A DNA stretch of 64,000 nt, taken from contig JAHLTZ010000004.1 in NCBI GenBank assembly GCA_025786725.1, positions 1 through 64,000 of the forward strand. The letters are read 5' to 3'. Positions 1 through 11,884 of this stretch are shown one piece after another (the first letter of the stretch is position 1; each line of letters begins with the position of its first letter). The DNA is from Syncephalis fuscata (Eukaryota > Zoopagomycota > Zoopagomycetes > Zoopagales > Piptocephalidaceae). The notes beneath the pieces are model-generated. The model was not told the DNA's origin. It saw only the letters and a program-made list of their open reading frames with translations, and made no database searches. Position numbers and translations under genes: made by a program.

Positions 1-2197
1 TCAGTTTACTACTAATAGTCTCCTTATTACTATGAGTGCTAGTATTGATGTTCTCCTTATCACTATCATTATCATCGTCAGTAGTAATAGCTGAATGTTG
101 ATCGGCATTCAAGTCGAGTGTAGGAGCCAGGAATCCATCTGGATTATTGTCACCATATTCATACTCTTCCTCTTCGTCGTCATCATCATCATCGCCATCT
201 TTATCAATATTCATATCATCTCCATCGCTACTTTCTATATCTTCAGTTAGTGTTTGCGAACCATTAGAGTAGTTGTGTTGATCTGATATAATAGCCGATA
301 TAGATGGTGCTTCATCGTTTAATACAACATTATTTGTTTCTGTATTAAGTGGTACAAATAGAGAACTAGAAGTATATTGAGTCGTAAGTGGCGATAGAGC
401 TAGATTTAGTGGTAAATTAATCGATGGCAATGTCGGTGGTAACACGTCATTACGGTTGTCACCTAGTAGATGAGCAGTTAATGGTAAAGGTGGATATCTA
501 TTACTCGTTGTATTTGATACAGAGAATGCTGGACTAGGTGCACTATGCATCGGTGTATCATATGCATTACGAAAGAAGCTATGTGAAGTAATAGGCAATC
601 CATCAGGTGATGTATTTAATGAAGGTACTAATGATGATGTAGCATTAGATTTAGTTGATATAGGCTGTTGTTGTGACAAATAAGTATGATTAGGTACTAT
701 AGGGGCAGCTGTGGCTATGGCCGATACTGTAGTTGTATTTGTTGTAGTTACTGCTTCATTAATAGAAATTGAAGGTGATGCAGTTATTCGACTTATACTC
801 GATAATTGTGAATGTGATTTTAATAATGTATCACCAGTTAATGGTTCCACTAATGGAGTAGATGTTGTTGGTTCATGTATGGATACAGAAGATGGTAATT
901 TCCCCTTTACATTGAATGTTGTTAAATGAGGTGAAAATGGAACTGATTCATCCCAATCATCATTGACAAAACATTGACGTGTTGAATATTCACGTGACTT
1001 GTTACGTAAACTGCTATGTGGTAATAAATGTTTTTGATTTCTATTATTCGTATTTGTGTTAATATTAATGTTGTCATCTTCATATTCTTCCTCTTTAATT
1101 AAATTAGATTGGCCATCTACTAGGTGGTTGATGCTACTATCAAGCATTCGTTTTAAGGTAAATTCGCCTCTTCCATGGGCACTGCGGCCACTGGCCACTA
1201 GACTGCCACGACCACGAGATGAACCAATACTAGACGAGGGTGTTTTTGGGATAAGAATAGGCACCGATGTGGCCATACGTTGACGAGATGAGGCGAGTGA
1301 GGCTGCTTCAACGGCTGCTGCGGCAATAGGTACGGCCGGTCTTAGAGACGGTACATGTTGAAGTGCGCCGTAATTAGTAAATGGATCGATATGTAAACGT
1401 GGTCGATCTGCTGGACCATTAGTTCGATTTGATGGCAGTAGTAGATGTTCAATAGATAGATCTCGACACCAATAATTTGGCTGGTGTAGATAGCCAATAG
1501 TATAGATCAATGTATGAACAAGTGTAAATACGCCTGTAGCAATGAACAGAGCGTCCATAGCCCCTTCTTTTGAAGGCCAAGGCCAGTATACATGATCTAT
1601 TAATGTACAGATGCCAACAATGAGTGTGGCCATCCAATAGAATAGAATCGTAATGTTGGTAAATCGAGATGAGATGGGTGGGCCATCGATAGCAATACGG
1701 CCAAAAGTACTTATACGCAATATACCTAGTCCAAGTGTCGACAAAATGGCTGTAAGTGCAGTGCCTGAGCCAATGACTGCGCCTAACAATGCAGCCAAAG
1801 ATACCAAGTCGACTAAAACACTTAGACGTAGTGCCGTTCGATAAATTGACCATGGTGTGGATGTTATAGTATAGGCTAGCGATTCAGTATCTTCATTCAT
1901 CGCGTTATTGTTGTTGTTATGTGGATAACCTTGTTGTTGTAGCACTGGTCGAACGGGTCTAGTATCTTCGTTAGACTGTAAATGATAGATATAATTATGA
2001 CTGTTGGTTTGTTTGACAAAATTGGAAGCCAGGTCATTATTTAGTAATAAAGGTTGTTGCTGGGTTGCAAATTCGTCGTCATTTGCATCAATTGGTTGGG
2101 AATACTTGTGAGTAGCAGTGTGTAAAGACGACGACGACAACAAACGGTTATTGTTAAGGGCCGCAGTAGAAGAATCGTTTTGATTCCGCGAGTGCAT
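1..2197 (-). CDS. Multi-pass membrane protein with long disordered tail (partial)
   Basis: Reverse-strand reading frame open from 2216 through the left window edge; the first in-frame ATG is at 2197 (MHSRNQND). The N-terminal ~100 residues are polar and Gln/Asn/Ser-rich. Hydrophobic segments follow at about 1820-1700, 1660-1600 and 1560-1490, that is three or four membrane helices. The rest is a very long Ser/Thr/Asn-rich tail ending in an acidic Asp/Glu run coded by the GTC/ATC repeats near 160-200. No known domain is recognised. The 3' end lies outside the window. An in-phase splice to a hydrophobic exon at 2282 and above is possible (next entry), so the true N-terminus may be longer and the helix count higher. 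The reading frame is secure; the function is unknown. Confidence 0.7.
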   Translation of the reverse strand, partial: MHSRNQNDSSTAALNNNRLLSSSSLHTATHKYSQPIDANDDEFATQQQPLLLNNDLASNFVKQTNSHNYIYHLQSNEDTRPVRPVLQQQGYPHNNNNNAMNEDTESLAYTITSTPWSIYRTALRLSVLVDLVSLAALLGAVIGSGTALTAILSTLGLGILRISTFGRIAIDGPPISSRFTNITILFYWMATLIVGICTLIDHVYWPWPSKEGAMDALFIATGVFTLVHTLIYTIGYLHQPNYWCRDLSIEHLLLPSNRTNGPADRPRLHIDPFTNYGALQHVPSLRPAVPIAAAAVEAASLASSRQRMATSVPILIPKTPSSSIGSSRGRGSLVASGRSAHGRGEFTLKRMLDSSINHLVDGQSNLIKEEEYEDDNININTNTNNRNQKHLLPHSSLRNKSREYSTRQCFVNDDWDESVPFSPHLTTFNVKGKLPSSVSIHEPTTSTPLVEPLTGDTLLKSHSQLSSISRITASPSISINEAVTTTNTTTVSAIATAAPIVPNHTYLSQQQPISTKSNATSSLVPSLNTSPDGLPITSHSFFRNAYDTPMHSAPSPAFSVSNTTSNRYPPLPLTAHLLGDNRNDVLPPTLPSINLPLNLALSPLTTQYTSSSLFVPLNTETNNVVLNDEAPSISAIISDQHNYSNGSQTLTEDIESSDGDDMNIDKDGDDDDDDEEEEYEYGDNNPDGFLAPTLDLNADQHSAITTDDDNDSDKENINTSTHSNKETISSKL

Positions 2198-2281
2198 GCT
2201 CTTGGTTAGAAGAGAACTGAATAGACAAGCTATCACTATTATTACTATATAGCTACTGTTGCTAGATTAGATAGAGTATAC

Positions 2282-2540
2282 GGCCATTCAATAATATGTG
2301 CAATAATTGAACTACAAAACAACAACAGTAATACCAACACTATAATAGTAATAATAGCCGCAACGATAAGGATGATAGCTTGGTTAAAAAGGGTGAATAT
2401 AATAGTAGCGAGCAGTAAAGTCGCTAAAATAAATACAAAGATGAAAGTACAAGTTAAATTGATCAACCGACCACGTAAGTAGAACGGTAGCAATGGCAAG
2501 TCAAAAGATAAGCAAAGAACTATAAGAAAGAAAGACGGCG
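2282..2540 (-). other. Possible upstream hydrophobic exon of the preceding gene
   Basis: This stretch encodes two strongly hydrophobic segments on the reverse strand. A donor GTATAC at 2281 and an acceptor TTCAG at 2221-2217 would give a 65-nt intron, and the phases match (CC + T = Pro), joining it to the exon at 2216. The exon has no ATG of its own, so a further upstream exon would be needed. Low-confidence alternative to starting the gene at 2197. Confidence 0.3.
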
Positions 2541-3824
2541 GTCAAATCTAATTCCAATATGTTGTGTTTGTATTTGTGTCTGTACGTATACGTATAGTGT
2601 ACGCTTTAGTACATGATATGAAGAAGGAAAGAGCGAGTGAGTGAGTGTGCGCAAGTGAACGAGTGATCATTTGCCAGTCGGCTGACTTGTGTGTGTATTA
2701 AAGATTTGAGTGTAAGAGTTTTATTTTTATTACTATGATGACTATATCAAATTACGGTTAATAAGGCTAGTGATTATACAGATTGGTAGGATGGCCAAGT
2801 GTTCGTATAGTGTTTGTATTTATGAATAATAAATGTCTGACAACCGATATTGCCACACAACGGTAGTTGAGTAAACCTATAAATAATTCTATGTTACCTC
2901 AATCGTTGACTAAGCCGTAAATAGAATAGTTATCACCTGTGATCATTGTAAGAAAGAGAGAGATATAAATGTAATTATTAACCAATACAGTATAGCTATT
3001 GATATGAAATAGGCAACAATACCGGCCTATTGGTATAACGATATAGCAGCGATACATGCATCGTAGAACGGTCCCTAGTAAACATGTGTGCATAATACTA
3101 TCCTTGTACCGTTAAGTTTGGAGGCCTTTTTTCATTGTTTGTTTGGATATTTGTCACAATGTAATGCTTTGTATTTAATAAATATTAGCGGCTTTTAAAA
3201 ATATAAATGCTTAATTATGCAGCTAGCTACAGCATGGCATTATGCTTATGCTTAATATTATTGAAAGTGGCCAATGGTTTAGTATGCATGTTGTTTGGTT
3301 AAATTAGCTGCACTGGCTGCAAAAGCGTTTCAGGTGTGCAGTGTGAGTTCTTTTGATGTTTCAAGTTAGCTTTATGGGCGTACAAAAATAAAGAGAAAAG
3401 ATGCCGAGCCATAGTCTATGACATTGGAAGCAGGCCGCTAATATGAAGGTGAACAGGCGTGGGTGTGCGCCCTTTGAGCATAGCTGGTTGGCTGTTAGGC
3501 ATCCTTGTGCTGACCCAAACTGGCACCTACATGTGACGGCGACCTACATACACATGCATGCCAACAACAATCACAACTTATGGCAAAGCAGGTTTGCTAG
3601 GTTGTATTACATTCATGTCTACAGCGTGATTCATTGCAGATAGGCCACTCTCATGTCGTTGTTGCAACTACTTAAATAAAACGCCAGACTTGAAAGCTGT
3701 CGATATCCTTACTCTGCTCTATCTCATCCTCTCGTGTCTACTACTTCCCAAATAACATCTCTTTCAACAAATAGCGCTGGGCGTTAATTGTCTATCCATT
3801 GTTTATATATTCTAAACATTTATC
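2541..3824. other. Intergenic, no gene seen
   Basis: About 1.3 kb with no supportable reading frame. It contains GAGT/GTGT-rich low-complexity sequence near 2620-2700 and, at the right end, the likely promoter of the gene starting at 3825 (a TTTATATATTC element about 3800). Nothing else recognisable. Confidence 0.5.
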
Positions 3825-5814
3825 ATGCGTTTCGATTCTTATTCCGTCGTTGCTACCATTGCTATAGTAGCCGTGCTACTTCATAGCGTGGAAGCCGCAT
3901 CTTTTGCTGGTTCAATTGTGCGCCGCGACGCTTCCGATAGTGCAGAAAATTCAATGGGAGATGAAGGTTCTGCAAATACACAGCTATTTACGCCAGAAGA
4001 TTTGCAGGGCAGCCGTGGCCAGACTGATAAAACTGGTATTCGCACTAAACACCAAACGGGCGAAGAAGGTGCTGAAAAGGAAGCCGATATTGGTTCGTAT
4101 AATGTAAGTTATTTAGATTTATGTCACAATAATAATTGACCAAATGTTTTGATATTTATAGGGACTGGTCGATAAGTCGTCGCTTAATAAAAGCATTACG
4201 GCCAACGCGTTGACTACAACGTCGGCTGCTGCAGCACCTAGCCCCACGACATCGCCCAGCAATAGTGCTAGCGCTCAACCTGCTCCTACCGCCCATCCAG
4301 AACAGCAAAAGCAAGCAAGCAGCAATGCCAATAGCATCACCACTACGCTAGCAAGTTCATCTGTTGCGGTCCCTTCAATGGCGCCAAATACAGCAACCAG
4401 CAGTCCATCTTCTACTGTTACATCAGTAGCAAATGCTGCGCCGAGCACGACACCAGCTGCTCCATCAAAGACGACATCGGCTGTGGCCCAGCAACCTTCG
4501 TCAACACCTAAAACTATTGCCGAAATCAGTAATTCAGGCCAGGTGACTTATGTGCCTGAATCAAGTGTACGTCCTTCAGAACACTGCTTTTATTCGACGA
4601 CAAAGCCTTCGGACAAGCTAGGTCTTGCAGGTGCCGATAACAAGCCAAATAGCATCGCCGCGTACACCAATGTTATTGCTTTGTCGGCCAGTTATAGCCG
4701 ATGTGTAGGCACACACCGTGCCTGCTACCAAGCATGCGGCGTCAACAAAGGCTGTTGCGACGAAGCTTTTATTAAATGTGGACGCGAGACATGTGCTCGT
4801 ATTAATGCAGCTACTTCCGACTTTTCCAACTGCGAAAACGACTGGCAATGGACCGGTAGCTATGCAAAGCGTCTTCATTTGACAAATGCCTTGGAATTTG
4901 GCTGTCCTGCGTTTAACCAAGCCCAGGTTCAGTGCAAGCTACAAAATACTGGCTTTCTTGGCTGCTTGCCGCCACGTAATTGGGGCGCCCCTTCAACAGG
5001 AGCTCCAGCACCAAATACTGCCACCGTAGCTCCACCGGCCAAGGCAAATGTTAATAACGGATTGGAAAAAACTCTGCCATCGAGTTCAATAACTACTCCA
5101 GTAGCTACTTCAACCATTGGTACCAGCTCAGCGCAATATGCTCCTCCAACTACCCCCACAAGTTCTTCGGGTAAATATACCTCAAATACTCCTAATGCAA
5201 CCAACAAACCTAATAATAATTTATCACAACAGCCTAAATCGGCTGCATCCCCCAGCACAAACGGCGGTCCAACGACAGCGCCCCAATTAGGCACGGTATC
5301 TAGTAAATCTGAGACCCCACAGCCTACGTTGACGCCAGTGCCAAGCTACACGACTTCCAGTGTAACAACCTCTACTTTTATGCCCCATGTACCACCGCCT
5401 ACTATTTCACCAACACTATCTAAAGCAGCAGCAGCAACAACAGCTCCTACTATTACAGTTGAAAATAGCCATCCGTCTATTTCTACTTCACAAACAACTT
5501 CATCCTCTACTGTTTCATCCTCCGCAGGAGTGCCAACGCCAACAGCTAGTGCGCCTAGCTCAAGTTCTAGCACCGCTACAAATGTGCCATCCAGTACGGC
5601 CAGCGAACAGTCTTCTTCACCAAGTACACAACCATTGGCCACACCAAGTGCTAGTGCTGGTAACGCTTCGAATGCCAATGATGACAGCAAAACACCAACC
5701 GGCCCGCTCAAGTTAATAGAAGCAAAGAATGAAGACGCTCAACATAAGGTGCAGATTCTTCAAAAGACAAACCACCATCTAAAAAAGATAGCCGTAGACA
5801 CTCAAGTATGGTAG
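3825..5814 (+). CDS. Secreted Ser/Thr-rich protein with PLA2-like Cys module
   Basis: Two exons, 3825-4103 and 4162-5814, joined in phase across a 58-nt GTAAGT...TATAG intron; predicted 643 aa. A signal peptide (MRFDSYSVVATIAIVAVLLH...) is followed by a Lys-Arg-rich pro-like stretch and a long Ser/Thr/Pro/Ala region that would be heavily O-glycosylated. Near 4690-4960 is a compact Cys-rich module with the pattern C-x3-H-R-x-C-Y-x2-C-G...CDEAF-x2-C. This resembles the helix of secreted phospholipases A2 (conodipine/group XII-like H-D-x-C-Y...CDxxF). The usual Asp after the catalytic His is Arg here, so calcium binding and catalysis are doubtful. A second Ser/Thr/Pro-rich region ends the protein. 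The family call is by motif only; it could be a PLA2-fold binding or structural protein of the wall. Confidence 0.7.
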
Positions 5815-6305
5815 GCTATGGCACCCCCTTCCAATCCTCCCTTACAAACTAAGAATAGCTTGTTGTATTGCCAATGATAATGGCGCCTTAATGAAGTTAA
5901 TAATAATAAATATTTAAAACATTTAAATATGTTTAATTGTAAAAATATATCGTTTTACTTTCAATATTTAAATGGCTTTGTACGGGCTGGCCAACAATGA
6001 TTTACATAAACATTAATTGTAAGATTGTTTAATCAAAAGTAACACAGTAGCTGAATTGTTTAAGAATTAAAAATCAAAGTAAATGAACGAATATTGATCC
6101 GTGTAGTCATTACTGACTATTAGTTAGCTATTATTAATCAACCAATAATCATTAACCGGCTAACATTACCATAATGTATTAATCACTAATATTAACTAAC
6201 TAACTAACTGTACCAATCAATATGCCCGTTATTGCTAGTAAATTACAATATGGTGGACAATTATGAATATACAATATACAGCATATTATTTAGTAGCTAG
6301 TGGGG

Positions 6306-6314
6306 TATATAAAA
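6306..6314 (+). promoter_or_regulatory. TATA box without a following gene
   Basis: TATATAAAA in a G-rich local context. The next ATG (6407) meets a stop after four codons. It may drive a non-coding RNA or be a relic of a lost gene. Confidence 0.35.
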
Positions 6315-6963
6315 CGCAGCTTTCTGACATAAATATACCTACAGCATTGGTAATAATCTTCAACCATAAACAATATACAGAAATATCTTGAATTAACTAG
6401 ACTAAAATGTTGGTAATATAGGTATATTTGTATCAAATAACAAGTGTTGTGTATATACTGCTACATTATTAGTAGAATATTTGTTAAAATAATAAACACT
6501 TGATAGATATAAAATACAAATGTAATTGTTAGATTTTGTATAATGGATGGTATACATTCTTGAGTAAGTAATTTAGATTTTAGGTAGCTGATGTTGTGCC
6601 GCGATGTTTAAGGTGGGTTTATAGTTAGTTTATTGTTTACCATTTTTATTCCAATTTTCATTAGTTAATTAGCCATCTAGATTAAACATAGCCATTTATT
6701 TATATTACTTGTGACATGTTGTATACGAAATATGCTATGTTTCTATTTCTGTGACTACTTGTATTCATATACCAATTATATTAGCACTGAATACACTTGG
6801 CTTTATCTACTTTTTATTACCTTTTATTCCTTTACATGTCACAAGTATTATTGCTTTATTATTCACTGATGTATTATAAACTTTGAACCAAAAGCAATGG
6901 CATGACACAAACATATATGTAGAATTACGTATAGTCTGAGCACGCGCATTACTTTCTAGTAGC

Positions 6964-6970
6964 TATAAAA
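6964..6970 (+). promoter_or_regulatory. TATA box without a following gene
   Basis: TATAAAA about 70 bases before an ATG (7037) that opens only an 11-codon frame. Same class of element as the TATA boxes before the secreted-hydrolase genes in this window. Confidence 0.3.
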
Positions 6971-8346
6971 GCCAATTATTACAATAAAATACTATTCATA
7001 TTTTATTTTCGGCTAGTTTGCATTTGCAGTGTGTTTGATGAAAAAAGCCACTTATGCCTCTGCAATCTATTAAATATACATATATAGCAATAGGTGACGA
7101 CACCAGCACAGACCAAACACAGCCTTTTCTTTGTTTATCTTTAATTTAAAGCTTCATATCCATTTTTATCAGTTTTTTGTAACAGACAGTGACTTTATGC
7201 TAGAAGATGAATGTAAATGCTACTTTGCGTATTCATCAAGCAAAAAGAGGACGCGTCAGATGCAAACTTGGAAACGAGGTTATTGCAATGACTAAAGTAG
7301 TTGTATCAAAGCAGTGTAATAACGCACTAGCCGTCAATTAGCCTAGTCATCTAAACATTATCGTCAACTGCTCAGTAATACAAAGCCAGTAGTAACGCGT
7401 AATTATGGTGAAATAGTTTAATACAATCTTGAACGTCACTTCTTCAATGATGGATTTAACTTATATGGAATGCTTTACATAGGCACACTAAATGTATTGT
7501 TTAATATCAAAAATGAGGTAAGTCCATCGAGATAGGTATAGCCTCTATAGTCTACGAATAAGCAATAATGATGTGCAGCGACTATACTGTTAGATTGTGA
7601 GGGGGGACATTCAGCATAGCTAGGTTCTACATGATCTAAAACAAGCGTGTCAGAATCAGAATAGCTTGGATGCACAGCATCACGACGCTCATCCACTAAG
7701 ATGTATGTTTTGAAGATACAACTGTTAGCACACAGGAATAAGACTAAAGTGTTAAAGGTAATTTGAATGATATGTGTAGATACACTCAGCTTATTCTGTT
7801 CATAAAGAAATTTCAAAATAATGTTTAAATTCAGCCATTTTATGTCCAAAAATCAACATTTTATTAAAATGTAAGCGATAATAGAATATGTAGCATATTT
7901 AATTATTTACACTATAGCTAGTACTATTAAAGGGCTGCAGTTGTTAGCTTGTTAATTAACACCATCAGCATTATAGACAAATAATACTTTTGATATGATG
8001 TGATTGGTTTAATCATATTAATTTGATTATTATTATTTAAACAGAATCCAAGTAAAACCAATTAGTTGTTGTTTACTCAGCCGAATCACACACACACACA
8101 TCTATATACATGCACAACTGTATGTAGTATAGAGGAACATATAGGTGTTGGTGTCACCTAAAAACTTGTCTATTACTTTGTAGATGGTGGTATGAGTCTG
8201 GCGATATCCTTTTCGTTTCGAGCATCTCTTTAACGATTGTTTAGTATTGGCGGTTGCATTTTATTGCTAGCAAGTGCAGTTATTGTAGTATCATTTTTAC
8301 GTAATCGTATTACCATAAAGCTTAGTCATTGGTTAGTATATTGCTC

Positions 8347-9846
8347 ATGGCAAGCGCAACGCTATCAGTTTCCGGGATCCATGATACTGCGCCAGTAGCG
8401 GATATACTAAAGGCCAAGGTGGCCGAATGGTCTAATGTGGAGGATATACCGATCGAGGATGTACTTGGCACTCAGCCTACCACGGACAATGAAAACAAAA
8501 TACTCAGTAAAGATGAGCCTAGTGCACGGCCGTTGTTTACTGAGCAATACAATGTTGCAAATACGACCAAAGTGGACACTTATTCGGTTGAGTGGCCTAA
8601 CAAGCTTTGTGCTAAATCACTTCCAAAAACACCGCCCGTTGCAGCAACCGTGACAACGACGATCGTAGACGATAATGACGCAGTGTTATTACGTATACCG
8701 GAACTTGGTCGTTGGAGCACTGCAAGCTCTTCAGCTCCATCATTCATTACAGAGGACTCGTATTGGTCAAAGTATGTTAATCGACCACAATGGTGGGCTC
8801 ATTCTAGCGTATACAATAAAGCATCACGTCATCAGCCATGTACTAATGGCATTTTACCAGTAACACAGCTGGCCACACAGCAATGCGACACTTTGTGTCA
8901 TTTTGTTATGGAGCAGCCATTAAAGCTGTTTACCGTGCCTAGTCATCATGATAGCGACCAACGCTGGCGTGGTGGTCGAGGTAGACCACGACGACATTAT
9001 ACAATTCATTTTCGACCTGGAAGAAAGCCACTCCGACGTGTTATGGTACAGCGATCAGTTACTTGGACAAAGCGAGAAGTGGCCCAAATGCATCAACCTA
9101 CGACTAATAACGATGTAAAAAATAAACACAGTCTAGATGCTGGTGCACAAGAATTGTCGGCCAATGACAAAATTTGTAAACGCTCACCAACACTGCCAAT
9201 TATAAAGCCACTATTACCGGCCAAAGTACGACATCATCGTAACTCGATAGACTTGGCCACGCCTGTAGCACGTTGGCCTAGCGAGAACGTGTTAATGAGA
9301 TGGAACGACGAATTAGAGAAGCAACAGTTACATAATAACAATGATAGTATTGATGCGACGAATGAAAAAGATACCGATCTGCTTGATACGCCTTCCATAG
9401 TTTCTATTGATAGTGGACGACATGGTGAATTCACTGAGGCTGAACTAGCAACAGAACGAACAAGAATACGTCGTGAACTTATGCGAATACATAGATTTAA
9501 TCATACTGGATCATGCACATCGAGTCGAACGGATTTTACGGGATTTTATTCATTACCAGCCAGTTTACAAGAGTCACAACTTAACGAATTACTACCTGGT
9601 CCGGTAACTCACGCACGAACAACACAGACATGGCACACTTCATCGGCACATCTTGGTATGTGGCTATTTCTAGCGGGATTTGTGTGTCCTATATTCTGGA
9701 TCGTTGGTGCCACCTATGTACCATGGCCTAGAACAGAGCGAATAGGCGCTGATTATGAATGGCGGCATCGTAATCGTATCTTTTCCGTGCTCACCGTGGG
9801 AGCTACAATACTATTTTTAATAGCAATGGCATTTATAAAAATGTAA
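8347..9846 (+). CDS. Protein with C-terminal two-helix membrane anchor
   Basis: Single exon, 499 aa. The ATG at 8347 (MASATLSVSG) is the first in frame; upstream in-frame codons lack ATG. Residues 1 to about 430 are mostly polar and probably disordered, with an Arg-rich patch about residues 215-245 (RRHYTIHFRPGRKPLRR). The C-terminus carries two hydrophobic helices separated by a short Trp/Arg-rich loop (HLGMWLFLAGFVCPIFWIVG ... IFSVLTVGATILFLIAMAF). Their order, with W/P around the first helix and a conserved-looking WRxxNR before the second, recalls the C-terminal module of fungal serine-rich membrane proteins. Other than this resemblance the protein is unrecognised. The 3' UTR is a run of AGTAAT/AGCAAT trinucleotides. 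Confidence 0.75.
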   Translation: MASATLSVSGIHDTAPVADILKAKVAEWSNVEDIPIEDVLGTQPTTDNENKILSKDEPSARPLFTEQYNVANTTKVDTYSVEWPNKLCAKSLPKTPPVAATVTTTIVDDNDAVLLRIPELGRWSTASSSAPSFITEDSYWSKYVNRPQWWAHSSVYNKASRHQPCTNGILPVTQLATQQCDTLCHFVMEQPLKLFTVPSHHDSDQRWRGGRGRPRRHYTIHFRPGRKPLRRVMVQRSVTWTKREVAQMHQPTTNNDVKNKHSLDAGAQELSANDKICKRSPTLPIIKPLLPAKVRHHRNSIDLATPVARWPSENVLMRWNDELEKQQLHNNNDSIDATNEKDTDLLDTPSIVSIDSGRHGEFTEAELATERTRIRRELMRIHRFNHTGSCTSSRTDFTGFYSLPASLQESQLNELLPGPVTHARTTQTWHTSSAHLGMWLFLAGFVCPIFWIVGATYVPWPRTERIGADYEWRHRNRIFSVLTVGATILFLIAMAFIKM

Positions 9847-9944
9847 ATAATGAATAAATAGCAGTAATAGTAATAGCAATAGTAATAATTGCCATATGTT
9901 ATTAATGAAATAAACGTAGCAATGTTAGCAATGATTAATACAAT

Positions 9945-11501
9945 TTATTCATCAAAGTTTCTTTTAAGCATTTCGTAACAGAATAATCCAATCGATGTTG
10001 CCGGTACAGCTTTCATAAGATTTGTGCCTAATCCTGTGTATAGCCATGTACGCCATCCACCTGACATAATTGCCAGTCGTCGACATCGATGCCATGATGT
10101 AGCGTATAATCCACCATGTACTTGCTCTCCACCTTTCAGCAGTATAGCGCTTCGTATTCTATCCAGCGGATGATCTACTAATTGATATGCTGCTCCCGCT
10201 GCAGCACCTGCTGTCAGTACTGCTGCCGTACTCAGTATTACATCGTTCGACGATGTATACTTGTTATTGTTGATGCCGTTAAACTCGCTTGTTTTCGCCG
10301 GCGAAAAAAAGCCTTGGCAGTGTCAAAAACACTAAAAAAGACTGCATAGCCTAATGAATCCTAATAATAATAAAAAAGTAAAATTGTTTGTTATTAACAG
10401 CATCAATTCATCGTATAATATTACTTACTTTGGCCATTGTAAATAGGAATCCACGATACATTCCACTTGTACCCAATTCCCGCGCTGTTGTACGAGCAAA
10501 GTCCATAAATCCATTAAAACGACCTGATAGAAAGTCTTTTACTTCTAATCGTACTTGTAGCGCATCTAACGGTGTGGCAACTACTGCATGCATAGCACCG
10601 GCCGCCGCTCCAGCCTTTAGATAACTAGTAACTGGTATGGTAGAGCTTAAAGATGCATCATACATATCAATAGATCCTATACGGTCTATTCCTTCCCTTT
10701 GATCTAGTTGTTGCTCGCACTCCTTTACACGTAAATTGTATTCATCCGATAGTTGAACAAGCTCATAGGTTGTAAATAATACTGCACCACACGCACCATT
10801 GGCAAATAGTGGCGGCAGTACATGTCGTGGTATGAATGACCAGCCTTCTTGTCGTATGGCATTTGACAACAAACCAAATGTAGATGCCTGCCATCGTGCC
10901 AAAAGTGCTCCTGTTGCCGGCATTTTATACTTTTCAGTTGATATTTGTACCATTTCCTTTGGTGGCACCATTGCCCGTGCCATGACTAAATAGTCAACAC
11001 GTACTGGTCTAAATAGCTATTGCATTGTAAACATTAGTATTATCAATAGTAAAGCAATTTGATTAATTACTCGTTGAACCTGTGCCTTACCTTAAGTGGT
11101 GATTTATACCAAAGATATAGCGGCTTAAGTATCATCGATCGAACAACCGCTGATGTTGCTCCTGCCGAGACCGAATGTCGTTTCTGCAATTGATCTTCTA
11201 ATTGCTGTATTGTCTGTCCTTCAATTAAAAGCGGATTATTTATTGAATCTAAAGGATCCATCGATGCTGAGCTGTCGTCGCTATTATTCGTCGATGCTTC
11301 TGCAACCCGTTTAGTTTTCTGCTGTATCTTTTGCACAGCAAACACGACAGAGGCCATATCAGTTCGCTTTGGCGTTGCCTCGTCTACTACCGGCGGCACC
11401 TCGGTATCAAGCACCGATTCCGACGACGGAAGAGCCGTAGCTGCTGTTTCGTTACTTAAAGTTATCCCATGATCGTTTGGCAATGCAGCTGGCACCTCCA
11501 T
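9945..11501 (-). CDS. Mitochondrial carrier (SLC25-type), with one frame break
   Basis: Three exons: 11501-11091, 11016-10429 and 10360-9945, with phase-0 introns of 74 nt (ACTAAT branch site) and 68 nt. About 471 aa once one base is restored. A disordered N-terminus is followed by a fungal-type conserved block ending in RPVRVDYLVMARAMVPPKE. Two carrier signatures follow: ATPLDALQVRLE (degenerate PxD motif) and HPLDRIRSA (PxDxxR). This is a solute carrier of the inner mitochondrial membrane; the substrate cannot be told. In exon 3 the frame entered from the intron (DSLGYAVFFSVFDTAKAFF) breaks at the A7 run 10304-10310; adding one A on the plus strand restores the frame to the natural stop at 9945. 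Divergently paired with the Yme2 gene. Confidence 0.8.
10304..10310 (-). other. Frame break in carrier gene (A7 run, one base short)
   Basis: Upstream of this run the carrier frame is GCT TTT TTT; downstream the homologous frame is TTT TTT TCG. No GT-AG pair of workable size spans the change. A missing base in the homopolymer is the simplest reading. Confidence 0.8.
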
Positions 11502-11884
11502 AACTCCATAATATACTAGACTACACGAGACTGACCAGACTATATACTGGTAGAATAGAGTAGCAATAGTTACTCGATCTGTTAATTAATGAATGCGGCC
11601 AATGCTCGTGCTGACACGTAGTCTACAATAACACAGCTTTTTGCAAAAGAAAAAGGCAACCGTTTAGTGCCAAAAAGGGGACCGCTGTATATTGTGAGTT
11701 GATCTATAATAATTACATGTATTTATGTAATTAATACATCTAATAAATGATTAATAATTCTGACCATTATCGAGTATTTTTATCAGCCATTTCTCTAAAT
11801 TTGTTGTTATTCTTTATACTTGTGCGTCTTACGTATTTACTCTGTGTCATTTATCGAACGCTGTGTCTACAGCCAAGATACACT
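11502..11884. promoter_or_regulatory. Shared divergent promoter region
   Basis: 383 bases between the ATG codons of the carrier (leftward) and Yme2 (rightward). It contains AT-rich tracts and an A/G-rich block about 11640-11690. A frame open upstream of 11885 encodes a hydrophobic stretch, but the mitochondrial presequence begins at 11885. No consensus TATA box. Confidence 0.5.

Larger units (their letters stand above)
5815..8346. other. Long AT-rich intergenic region
   Basis: About 2.5 kb with no supportable gene. It holds the 3' UTR of the upstream gene (AATAAATATT about 5905), two good TATA boxes with no open frame behind them (6306 and 6964), and a (CA)n tract near 8087-8100. An unsupported reverse-strand frame at 7475-7849 lacks an ATG. 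Confidence 0.5.

Noticed and set aside
4618-5711. Long reverse-strand frames inside the Ser/Thr-rich secreted gene
   Set aside because: Antisense shadows of GC/Ala/Thr-rich codons; no start context or motif.
7475-7849. Reverse-strand open frame of 124 codons
   Set aside because: Begins at a non-ATG codon, has no internal ATG near the start, no recognisable motif and AT-driven composition.
11747-11884. Longer N-terminus for YME2 with a hydrophobic stretch
   Set aside because: The ATG at 11885 gives a typical mitochondrial presequence; the extension would bury it behind a helix.
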